Below the pieces are notes generated by a model that was not told the DNA's origin, did no database searches, and saw only the letters and a program-made list of their open reading frames with translations. Source: Falsiroseomonas sp051859025 (lineage in GTDB: Bacteria > Pseudomonadota > Alphaproteobacteria > Acetobacterales > Acetobacteraceae). Taken from it: a stretch of DNA of 64,000 nt. The position numbers and the translations under genes are program-made. Shown here piece after piece: positions 18,199 to 25,846 of this stretch (position 1 is the first letter of the stretch; every line of letters begins with the position of its first letter). The stretch lies in contig NZ_JBHYGL010000040.1 in the NCBI RefSeq assembly GCF_051859025.1, positions 152,283-216,282 on the forward strand. Direction: 5' to 3'.

Positions 18199-18825
18199 AT
18201 GTCCACCATGCAAGATGACTCTGCCGCACCGCAGCAACCGGAACCCGCTGCGGAGCAGCAACCGGATGAACCCGCCCGCCGCCTGGCGGAACGGCTGCGC
18301 ATGGAAAGGGAGGCGCGGGGCTGGTCGATCGCGGAGCTGGCCGCCAGGTCCGGCGTCTCCCGCGCCATGATCAGCAAGGTGGAGCGTGCGGAGGCGAGCC
18401 CGACGGCGGCGCTGCTGGGGCGGCTGTCCGGCCCCTTCGGCCTGACGCTGTCGGCCCTGCTGGCGCGGGCGGAGGCAACGCCCGCCGGCGGCGTGGTGGC
18501 GCGGGCGGCGGACCAGGCCCGGTGGCGCGACCCCGGCACGGGCTATCTCCGCCGGCAGGTTTCGCCGCCGGGCGCGGAGCCGGAACTGGTGCGGGTGGAA
18601 CTGCCGCCCGGCGCGCGGGTGCCCTACCCCGCCGAATCCTACACCCTGCTGCGCGGCCAATGCATCTGGCTGCTGGAGGGCACGCTGCTGTTCCATGAAG
18701 GGCGCGTGACGCACCGGCTGGAGCCAGGGGATTGCCTGGCGCTCGGCCCGCCGGCGGATTGCGCCTACGAAAACCCCTCCGCCACGCAGCCCTGCCTCTA
18801 CGTCGTGGCGCTGGCGCGGCGCTGA
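18199..18825 (+). CDS. XRE-type regulator with C-terminal cupin
   Basis: 208 residues. A helix-turn-helix occupies about 28-90 (WSIAELAARSGVSRAMISKV, then ERAEASPTAALL). A cupin sensor domain follows at about 115-206, with PYPAESYTLLRGQ and LEPGDCLALGPP. Such regulators often control amino-acid or polyamine use. The divergent acetyltransferase and the downstream AEC carrier are likely targets. Confidence 0.88.
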   Translation: MSTMQDDSAAPQQPEPAAEQQPDEPARRLAERLRMEREARGWSIAELAARSGVSRAMISKVERAEASPTAALLGRLSGPFGLTLSALLARAEATPAGGVVARAADQARWRDPGTGYLRRQVSPPGAEPELVRVELPPGARVPYPAESYTLLRGQCIWLLEGTLLFHEGRVTHRLEPGDCLALGPPADCAYENPSATQPCLYVVALARR

Positions 18826-18865
18826 GGCTTCGGGGAAACAGGGGCATGAATATACCTCTGACTCC

Positions 18866-19783
18866 ATGACCCAGTGGATCGACGCCTTCCTGCCCGTCTT
18901 CGGGCTGCTGGGGCTGGGCGCCGTGCTGCGCCGCTACCTGCTGCCGAATGACGTGGTCTGGGCGGGGATGGAGCGGCTGATCTTCTGGGTGCTGCTGCCC
19001 TGCCTGGTGGCGACGGCGCTGTCGGGCGTCGATCTCGGCAACCTGCCGGTCGGCGGGATGGCGGTGGCGATCTGGGGGGCGCTGGGCTTCGGCACGGTGG
19101 CGGCGGTGGTGCTCTCCCGGTTGCTGGGGGAGGGCCATGCGGCCATGACCTCCGTCCTGCAGGGGGGAATCCGGTTCAACAACCTGATGGGCTTCGCCAT
19201 CGCCGGCGCGGTCTGGGGCCAGCCGGGGCTCGCTTTGGCGGCCGTGACCACGGGGCTGATCGTGCCGGTGGTGCAGGCGATCTCCACCATCGCCTTCGCG
19301 CTGGGCGGGGATGCCCGCATCCGTCCCTGGCGGCTGCTGCGCCAGGTGATGGCCAACCCGCTGATCCTGGCGGTGCTGGCGGGCTTCGCGCTGTCCGCCG
19401 TCGGCGGGCTGCCGCCGGGGATCGGGCCGATGGTGCGCAACCTCGGCCAGGCGTCGGTGGCACTCGGGCTGCTCTGCGTCGGCGCGGCGCTGACGCCGCA
19501 GGGGCTCTCGGCCCGGCCGCTGACCCAGGCGGCGACGGCCTGCCTGAAGCTGGTGGTGATGCCTGGTGTCACCTGGATGCTCTGCGCCGCCATGGGCATC
19601 GGGGCCATGCCGACCATCATCGCGGTGCTGTTCATGGCCCTGCCCACGGCGGCGACCAGCTATGTGATGTCCCGCGCCATGGGCGGCGACGCGCCGCTGA
19701 TGGCCGCGATCACCACCAGCGAACATGCGCTGTCGCTGCTGACGCTGCCGGTCTGGCTGTTCCTGCTGGGAAGGCTGCTGTAG
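18866..19783 (+). CDS. AEC-family transporter (auxin efflux carrier type)
   Basis: 305 residues with ten hydrophobic segments arranged in two halves, as in AEC carriers. Typical features are the N-terminal FLPVFGLLGLGAVLRR, RFNNLMGFAIAG in the middle, and MSRAMGGDAPLMAA near the end. Bacterial members export or import small organic acids such as malate or malonate; the substrate here is unknown. It starts 40 bases after the cupin regulator and may be controlled by it. Confidence 0.85.
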   Translation: MTQWIDAFLPVFGLLGLGAVLRRYLLPNDVVWAGMERLIFWVLLPCLVATALSGVDLGNLPVGGMAVAIWGALGFGTVAAVVLSRLLGEGHAAMTSVLQGGIRFNNLMGFAIAGAVWGQPGLALAAVTTGLIVPVVQAISTIAFALGGDARIRPWRLLRQVMANPLILAVLAGFALSAVGGLPPGIGPMVRNLGQASVALGLLCVGAALTPQGLSARPLTQAATACLKLVVMPGVTWMLCAAMGIGAMPTIIAVLFMALPTAATSYVMSRAMGGDAPLMAAITTSEHALSLLTLPVWLFLLGRLL

Positions 19784-19792
19784 CCGGCCGCC

Positions 19793-19894
19793 CCTTCGGG
19801 GAACTCCGTCCTTCGGGAAACTCCGTCCTTCGGGAAACTCCCTCCTTCGGGAAACTCCCTCCTTCGGGAAACTCCCTCCTTTGGGAAACTCTTC
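19793..19894. repeat. 17-bp tandem repeat, six copies
   Basis: Six head-to-tail units of CCTTCGGGAAACTCCNT (with G/C variation near the end and a last diverged unit) lie just after the AEC gene stop. Each unit has a small CTTCGGG loop but no strong stem. Confidence 0.85.
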
Positions 19895-19984
19895 GTGCGC
19901 CGAGCGTATTGAGGGTCGCCAGCCTCCGCCTTTCGCCGCATGCCGGCGCCTCCGGGGCGGGCCCGGAAGGATCAGGCAGGACGC

Positions 19985-21085
19985 ATGACTTCAGGCTGGA
20001 CGACGTTACCGGCGATCCTGGTATGGGCAGTGTCGCTGCTGCTGGTGGGGCTGACCATTCTGCCGCTGTCGAAGCGGCCGTGGTGGTGGATCCGGCTGTG
20101 GGACTACCCCCGCCTGCAACTGGCCGCCGGGTTGATCGGCATGGCCGCCTTCCAGGCCGTGGTCCTGCCCTGGGGGGGCGCGGAGGGCGCGCTGCGCATC
20201 GTGACCCTCGCCTGCTTCACCTGGCAGGTCTTCCGCATCTGGCCCTACACCATCCTGCACCGGCAGCAGGTGCCGGGGGCGAAGCACGCCAACCCCTCGG
20301 AATCCCTCACGATCCTGGTCGCCAACGTCCTGCAGGACAACCGCCGCGCGCCCGACCTGCTGGCCCTGATCCGCCAGGTCGACCCCGACGTCATCCTGAC
20401 GCTGGAGACCAATGCCTGGTGGGAGACGCAGCTGCGCCCGCTGCTGGAAACCCACCCCTTCGCCGTGCTGCACGCGCTGGAGAACACCTACGGCATCCAC
20501 CTCTTCTCCCGCCTCCGGCTGCGGGATGCGGTGGTGAGGGAGAGAGTGACGAAGGACATTCCCTCCGTCTTCGCGCGTGTCCGGCTGCGGTCCGGCCGGC
20601 TGGTGGATCTGCATTGCCTGCACCCGGAGCCGCCGCAGATCGGCAACGACGTGGCGGAACGGGATGCGGAGCTGCTGCTGGTGGCGAGGGAGGTTGCCGC
20701 CAATCCCCGCCCGACCATCGTCTGCGGGGACCTGAACGACGTCGCCTGGTCCCACACCACGCGCCTGTTCCAGCGCCTGAGCGGGTTGCTGGACCCGCGG
20801 GTCGGAAGGGGCCTCTACCCCACCTTCCATGCGGAGCACTGGTTCGCCCGCTGGCCGCTGGACCATGTCTTCCATGACGCGCGCTTCCGCGTCGCGGGGC
20901 TGCGGGTGCTGCCCTATTACGGCTCCGACCACTTCGCCATCTGCATCACCCTCTGCCACGACCCCGCCGCGCTGGCGGAGGCCGAGATCCCCGAGGCCGA
21001 TGAGGATGATGAGGCGGAAGCCGAGGCGAAGATCGCGGAGGGGCGGGAAGCGGCCGCGATGGGCACGCCCCCCATCCAGGATTAG
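19985..21085 (+). CDS. Endonuclease/exonuclease/phosphatase family membrane protein
   Basis: 366 residues. Three N-terminal membrane helices (about 8-28, 44-62, 66-84) are followed by an EEP-fold domain (about 98-330). Diagnostic blocks are ILVANVLQDNRR, CGDLNDVAWS (Mg2+ and phosphate contacts), PLDHVFHD and YYGSDHFAI (the general-base His). An acidic tail ends the chain. Members with this layout (YafD-like) are uncharacterised; a periplasm- or cytoplasm-facing phosphodiesterase is plausible. Confidence 0.85.
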   Translation: MTSGWTTLPAILVWAVSLLLVGLTILPLSKRPWWWIRLWDYPRLQLAAGLIGMAAFQAVVLPWGGAEGALRIVTLACFTWQVFRIWPYTILHRQQVPGAKHANPSESLTILVANVLQDNRRAPDLLALIRQVDPDVILTLETNAWWETQLRPLLETHPFAVLHALENTYGIHLFSRLRLRDAVVRERVTKDIPSVFARVRLRSGRLVDLHCLHPEPPQIGNDVAERDAELLLVAREVAANPRPTIVCGDLNDVAWSHTTRLFQRLSGLLDPRVGRGLYPTFHAEHWFARWPLDHVFHDARFRVAGLRVLPYYGSDHFAICITLCHDPAALAEAEIPEADEDDEAEAEAKIAEGREAAAMGTPPIQD

Positions 21086-21106
21086 CGCCAGGATTAGCGA
21101 GGGCGA

Positions 21107-22108
21107 TTACCGCCGGGGCAGGAAGCCCACGATCTCCTCCGCCTTGGCGCAGATCGGCGATGCGATCGCCTCCGCCCGGTCCGCGCCCAGGCGAAGCTGG
21201 GCATCGAGCGCGCCGGGATCGTCCAGCAGCCGCGTCATCTCCGTGCTGATGGGCGTGAGGTGGGCGACCAGCGCCTCCACCAGCGTTTCCTTGAAGGCGC
21301 CGAATCCCTTGCCGCCATGCTCGCGCAGCACGTTCTCCGGCATGGTGCCGGTGATGGCGGCAAGGATGCCGACCAGGTTGCGGGCCTCCGGCCGCGCCTC
21401 CAGGCCGGAGACATGGTCCGGCAGCGGTTCCGGGTCCGTCTTGGCGCGGCGGATCTTCAGCGCGATCGTGTCGTGGTTGTCGGTCAGGTTGATGCGCGAC
21501 TGGTCGGAGGGATCGGACTTCGACATCTTCTTCGTGCCGTCGCGCAGCGACATGACGCGGGCGGCGACGCCCTGGATCATCGGCTCGATGCGGGGGAAGA
21601 AATCCACGCCGTAGTCGTGGTTGAACTTTTCGGCGATGTCGTTGGCGAGTTCGAGGTGCTGGCGCTGGTCATCGCCCACCGGGACCAGGGTGGCGTGGTA
21701 GGTCAGGATGTCGGCCGCCATCAGGTTCGGATAGACATAGAGGCCCGTCCCCGCCGCTTCCCGGTCCTTGCCCGCCTTGTCCTTGAACTGCGTCATGCGG
21801 TTCAGCCAGCCCATCCGCGCCACGCAGTTGAAGATCCACGCCAGCCGCGTATGGGCATGGACATGGGACTGGATGAACAGCGTGCAGCGCTTGGGGTCCA
21901 GCCCGCAGGCGATCAGCGCCGCCGCCATTTCCCGCGTCTGCCGCGCCAGTTCCTTGGGGTCCTGCCACACGGTGATGGCGTGCAGGTCCACGACGCAGAA
22001 GATGCTCTCATGCGTATCCTGCATCGGCACCCAGTTGCGGATGGCGCCGAGGTAGTTGCCGAGGGTGGGGACGCCCGAGGGCTGGATGCCGGAGAAGACG
22101 CGGGTCAT
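21107..22108 (-). CDS. trpS: Tryptophanyl-tRNA synthetase
   Basis: Class I aminoacyl-tRNA synthetase charging tRNA-Trp. The 333-residue product has the modified HIGH region SGVPTLGNYLGA (11-22) and KMSKS at 194-198. VGDDQRQHLELAND and FNHDYG are typical of bacterial TrpS. ATG at 22108 (MTRVFSGIQPSG) matches the usual start. It is followed on the other side by the yggS-like gene in the same direction, 52 bases upstream. Confidence 0.97.
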   Translation of the reverse strand: MTRVFSGIQPSGVPTLGNYLGAIRNWVPMQDTHESIFCVVDLHAITVWQDPKELARQTREMAAALIACGLDPKRCTLFIQSHVHAHTRLAWIFNCVARMGWLNRMTQFKDKAGKDREAAGTGLYVYPNLMAADILTYHATLVPVGDDQRQHLELANDIAEKFNHDYGVDFFPRIEPMIQGVAARVMSLRDGTKKMSKSDPSDQSRINLTDNHDTIALKIRRAKTDPEPLPDHVSGLEARPEARNLVGILAAITGTMPENVLREHGGKGFGAFKETLVEALVAHLTPISTEMTRLLDDPGALDAQLRLGADRAEAIASPICAKAEEIVGFLPRR

Positions 22109-22160
22109 GGGCTGTATCGCTCGTGTGATGGGCGTGGTTGTGCCGGGCTGGGTCCCGGCG

Positions 22161-22868
22161 TCAAGCCGGGTAGGCGCGGTGGCCGAAGATGGCGGAGCCG
22201 ATGCGGACATGGGTGGCGCCTTCCGCGATCGCCGCCTGGTAGTCCCCGGACATGCCCATCGACAGGGTCTTGAGGCCGTGCCGCGCCGCCATCTCCCGCA
22301 GTGCCGCGAAATGCGGGCGGGGGTCGCCTTCCACCGGCGGGATGCACATCAGCCCCTCCACCGGCAGGCCGTGCTCGTCGAGGCATGCGCGGATGAAGGC
22401 ATCGGCCTCCGCGGTCGGGATTCCGGCCTTCTGGGGCTCGTCGCCGATATTGACCTGCACGAGCAGCCCCGGGCGGCGGCCTTCCTTCGCCATGGCCTCG
22501 GCCAGCGCGGTGGCGAGTTTCGGCCGGTCCAGGCTCTCGATCACATCGGCAATCCGGACCGCGTCCCGTGCCTTGTTGGTCTGCAGCGCGCCGATGATGT
22601 GGAGACGGAGTTGAGGGTGGTCGGCGCGAACAGAGGAAAACTTCTGCTGCGCCTCCTGCACCCGGTTCTCCCCGAACACGGTCTGCGCGGCCGCCAGCGC
22701 GGCCAGCACCGCCTCCTGCGGGTTGGTCTTGGAGACGGCGACGAGGGTGACGGAGGCCGGATCGCGGTTGGCGCGCAGGCAGGCTTCCGCGATGCTGTCG
22801 CGCACCCGTGCCAGGTTGGCGGCGATCGGGTTCTGGTCGGCCAAGGGGCCGGTGAGGGGGTCGTTCAT
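22161..22868 (-). CDS. YggS/PLPBP family pyridoxal-phosphate homeostasis protein
   Basis: PLPBP proteins bind pyridoxal phosphate and buffer vitamin B6 and amino-acid pools. The 235-residue protein has VAVSKTNP with the PLP lysine at 47, FGENRVQEAQQK, and HIIGALQTNK, all family marks; GMSGDYQAAI and RIGSAIFG bind the phosphate near the C-terminus. The start ATG at 22868 lies opposite another ATG of the divergent gene in the same CATG. Confidence 0.93.
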   Translation of the reverse strand: MNDPLTGPLADQNPIAANLARVRDSIAEACLRANRDPASVTLVAVSKTNPQEAVLAALAAAQTVFGENRVQEAQQKFSSVRADHPQLRLHIIGALQTNKARDAVRIADVIESLDRPKLATALAEAMAKEGRRPGLLVQVNIGDEPQKAGIPTAEADAFIRACLDEHGLPVEGLMCIPPVEGDPRPHFAALREMAARHGLKTLSMGMSGDYQAAIAEGATHVRIGSAIFGHRAYPA

Positions 22869-22911
22869 GGCGCGGACGCTAGAGGTCTGGTCGCGGCGCC
22901 TCAAGCCGCCC

Positions 22912-23472
22912 ATGGCGCGGGGCAGGCGCCTGCCGCGGATCTGGCTGCTGTCGGACCCCCTGCGGCTGCCGGACCCCCGGGCCGCGGCGGCGCGGCTGCC
23001 GCGCGGGCAGGGCGTGCTGGCGCGCGGCGCGAAGCGCGGCGTGCTGCGCGGCCTGGCGCGGCTGGCGCAAGCGCGGGGGCTGGTGCTGCTGGTGGGCGGC
23101 GATGGGCGCGCGGCGCTGCGGGCGCAAGCGGGGCTGCACCTGCCGGACCGGGCGCGGGCGCGGGGGCTGCTGCCCTTCCTGCTGGCGCGGCGCGCGGGCG
23201 CGCCCTGGGCGCTGCTGTCCCTGGCCGTGCATGGAAGGGCCGCGCTGGCGCGGGCGCGGCGGCTGCGGCCCGATCTCGGCTTCGTCTCCCCCGCCTTCCC
23301 GACCGAGAGCCATCCGGGCGCGCCGGCGCTGGGCCCGCTGCGCTGGGCCGGGCTGGCGGCGCTTCTGCCCGCGCCGGCGGTGGCACTGGGCGGCGTGGCG
23401 CCGGGCACGGCGGGGCGGTTGCCGGTGCGGGTGGCGGCGGGGCTGGCGGCCATTGGGGCGCTGCGCGGCTGA
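22912..23472 (+). CDS. Thiamine-phosphate-synthase-like protein, shortened
   Basis: 186 residues from ATG 22912; an in-frame ATG at 22867 is possible. The chain follows the ThiE/TenI barrel loosely: LPRIWLLSDP at the first strand, GLHLPD where ThiE has its GQxD-type loop, VHGRAAL in place of the SxHs loop, FVSPAFPTESHPG like the phosphate-binding FxTxSK block, and VALGGV. The usual Q-x-R-x-K element is altered (VLARGAKR). Arg/Ala content is very high. It may be a TenI-type or a degenerate ThiE; activity is uncertain. Confidence 0.6.
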   Translation: MARGRRLPRIWLLSDPLRLPDPRAAAARLPRGQGVLARGAKRGVLRGLARLAQARGLVLLVGGDGRAALRAQAGLHLPDRARARGLLPFLLARRAGAPWALLSLAVHGRAALARARRLRPDLGFVSPAFPTESHPGAPALGPLRWAGLAALLPAPAVALGGVAPGTAGRLPVRVAAGLAAIGALRG

Positions 23473-23750
23473 TTGCTGCGTGGCGGCGGGCCCGGGCGGT
23501 GTCTCATGGCGTCGCTGGCCGCTCACGCGCCGCGAAATGTCGCGCAACATGCTGTGGCTCTGCCGCCACACTGTCTCACGGAAGTCGCGAGCTTGGTTGC
23601 TGGCCCGTTGCCGACCGGGATGGCGCCGGACCATAGTCGGCCCGGGCCTGACTGCCATCCGGGATTTTCTCCTGGTGGCGGCGTCCTGCCGAGGGGGGCA
23701 GGCGGGTCGTCGCATGCCGGGGGCCACCCGGTGCAGGAGGAGGTTTAATT

Positions 23751-24974
23751 ATGCGCAAGATTCTGCTGGGCACCACCGCAGTGGTCGGCGCTGCGCTGCT
23801 GGGCAACGTTGCCCAGGCGCAGACGGCCCCGACGGTTCGCGTTGGCGGCTACTTCGAGTTCGCCGGCGGCTATGTGAACGACACCGCCGACCGCAATGCC
23901 GTGACCGTCGCCGCCGGCACCAACCCGGCCCGGACGGCCAGCCGCGACAAGATCGACTTCAAGACGGACGCCGAGATCGTCGTCATCGTCGCCGGCAAGG
24001 CCGCGAACGGCCTCAGCTACGGCGCGCAGGTCGAGCTGCAGATCGACAACTTCATCCCGCAGGCCGCGACGACTGCCGGCACGGGCGTGGACACGGACGA
24101 GGCCTGGGGCTTCATCTCCTCCCCGACCCTCGGCACCCTGCAGTTCGGCGACCAGGACAGCGCGGCCTCCCAGATGGCCGTCTCCCTGCCCGGCGCCGTC
24201 GCCCAGCTCGGCATGTCCGGCCAGTGGGACGAGTTCGTGGCCCTGGCCGCGGACGGCAACCGCTACCTCGTGAACGACATCAACGACGGCAGCGACGCGA
24301 CCAAGATCATCTACATGTCGCCGCAGTTCTTCGGCTTCGACTTCGGCGTCAGCTTCGCGCCGAACGGCCGCGAGGGCGAGGAATACCGCACGGTCTCGTC
24401 CGGCCTGACGGCTGCAACGCAGACCCTGCAGCGCAACCCGAACGACAGCATCCGCAACGAGCTGTCGGGCGCCATCCGCTACCGCGGCAGCTTCGGCAAC
24501 ATCGGCGTGACGGCGGGCCTCGCCGCGCACCGCGCCGACGCGCAGGCGAACAACTCCGCCCTCCAGGACGTGACCGAATACCAGGCCGGCCTCAATGTGA
24601 CCGGTTTCGGCCTGACGGTCGGTGGTATGTACCGCTGGGGCAAGTACGGCGGCACGACCCGCACGCCGCTGGCCGCTGGCCGTGACGGCTCCACCACCTG
24701 GGGCCTGGGCGCGACCTACGTGACCGGCGCGATCGCGGTCGGCGCGTTCTACGCCAAGGCCGAGCGTGACAACGGCGGCGCCAACGCCGACCGTACCCAG
24801 ACCGTGTGGGGCCTCGGCACCTCCTACACCCTGGCGCCCGGCATGGACCTGTTCGCGAACTACTCCAACGTCGTGGACAAGAACATCGCCGGTGGCATCG
24901 CGGGCTCCAACGGCCCGGGCGGCGCGAACCGCAACATCGACGTGTTCGTCATCGGCACCCGCCTGACCTTCTGA
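23751..24974 (+). CDS. Outer-membrane porin
   Basis: 407 residues. A signal peptide ends at NVAQAQ (about residue 23). The mature chain begins VRVGGYFEFAGGYVND and shows alternating beta-strand patterns through to a terminal aromatic residue (RLTF), as expected of a 16-strand general porin. GAQVELQ, FGDQDSA and the YRTV..G region match alphaproteobacterial porins. A strong site GGAGGAGG precedes the ATG, a terminator follows, and codon use is strongly biased towards C-ending codons, all pointing to high expression. The 278 bases upstream hold no gene. Confidence 0.9.
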   Translation: MRKILLGTTAVVGAALLGNVAQAQTAPTVRVGGYFEFAGGYVNDTADRNAVTVAAGTNPARTASRDKIDFKTDAEIVVIVAGKAANGLSYGAQVELQIDNFIPQAATTAGTGVDTDEAWGFISSPTLGTLQFGDQDSAASQMAVSLPGAVAQLGMSGQWDEFVALAADGNRYLVNDINDGSDATKIIYMSPQFFGFDFGVSFAPNGREGEEYRTVSSGLTAATQTLQRNPNDSIRNELSGAIRYRGSFGNIGVTAGLAAHRADAQANNSALQDVTEYQAGLNVTGFGLTVGGMYRWGKYGGTTRTPLAAGRDGSTTWGLGATYVTGAIAVGAFYAKAERDNGGANADRTQTVWGLGTSYTLAPGMDLFANYSNVVDKNIAGGIAGSNGPGGANRNIDVFVIGTRLTF

Positions 24975-25011
24975 TCCCTCGTGGATCGGAAGGGCTGACG
25001 GCCCGGACAAA

Positions 25012-25046
25012 AGGGGCGGCGGGGAAACCCGCCGCCCTTCTTGTTT
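25012..25046 (+). terminator. Rho-independent terminator of the porin gene
   Basis: GGGCGGCGGG and CCCGCCGCCC form a perfect 10-bp stem (25014-25037) with a small GAAA loop, followed by TTCTTGTTTT. Confidence 0.9.
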
Positions 25047-25172
25047 TACACAGTGTTTCACGCACGTGCCGTTTTCAGCCCGGCACCGGGAGGCCAGTTT
25101 TCCTCCGGCGACAAAGCGGCTAGGAAGCAGGCCGGGGCGCCGTGGCGCCCCCGATCGCTCGGGATGGGAATC

Positions 25173-25727
25173 ATGCGGCGGCTCAGGAAAGTCTTGTCGA
25201 TCGGCCTCGTCGCCAGCGTCCTCGCGGGGTGCTCCACCCTGTCCGAGAACATGCGCGTGCCCGGCCTCGACGAATACAATGACGACAGCAAGCGATCCCG
25301 CGTTCGCGGCCGGCTGACGGGTGAGGACGGCATCCTCATCTTCGGGAATGACCGCAACAGCGGCAGCCAGCGCGGCGGCGGGGCCGGCGAACAGAGCGGC
25401 ATCGGCGTCAACGCCTATCTCTGGCGCGCCTCGCTGGACACGCTGTCCTTCATGCCCCTCGCCTCGGCTGACCCCTTCGGCGGCGTGCTGATCACCGATT
25501 GGTATTCGCCCCCCGGCACCACCGGCGAACGCTTCCGCGCCACGGCCTATATCCTCGGCCGGCAGCTGCGTTCCGACGGCGTGCGCATCGCGATCTTCCG
25601 CCAGGAACTGCGCGGCAATGCCTGGGTGGATGTGCCCGTCTCCGCCGGCACGGCGTCCGAGCTTGAGGACCAGGTGCTGAACCGGGCGCGCGAGTTGCGT
25701 TCCCAGGCGACCGCCGCCTCCCGCTGA
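25173..25727 (+). CDS. DUF3576 lipoprotein
   Basis: 184 residues. A signal peptide with lipobox LAGC is followed by a linker and a compact domain containing GVNAYLWRASLDTLSFMPL and DPFGGVLITDWY, the marks of DUF3576. In alphaproteobacteria this gene stands directly upstream of leuS-lptE-holA, which suggests an envelope role linked to LPS assembly, though none is proven. ATG at 25173 is chosen over 25164 on signal-peptide grounds. Confidence 0.85.
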   Translation: MRRLRKVLSIGLVASVLAGCSTLSENMRVPGLDEYNDDSKRSRVRGRLTGEDGILIFGNDRNSGSQRGGGAGEQSGIGVNAYLWRASLDTLSFMPLASADPFGGVLITDWYSPPGTTGERFRATAYILGRQLRSDGVRIAIFRQELRGNAWVDVPVSAGTASELEDQVLNRARELRSQATAASR

Positions 25728-25773
25728 ACGGCCGGGGCCTGGGTGCCCTGGCCTTCCCTTCAGCTCTTCCCGG

Positions 25774-25802
25774 CCCCGCGCCCTTTCCAGCGGGGCGCGG
25801 GG
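25774..25802 (+). terminator. Strong GC hairpin between the DUF3576 gene and leuS
   Basis: CCCCGCGCCC pairs perfectly with GGGCGCGGGG over a 9-base loop, followed by GTTCT only. It may be a weak terminator or an attenuator ahead of leuS. Confidence 0.45.
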
Positions 25803-25846
25803 GTTCTATGCCTGCGGCTCCCAGCAGACCGACGCAGCGCAACACG

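Noticed and set aside
25047..25070. Another parS-like site at GTGTTTCACGCACGTG
   Set aside because: Only the left half matches; the right half lacks GTGAAAC.
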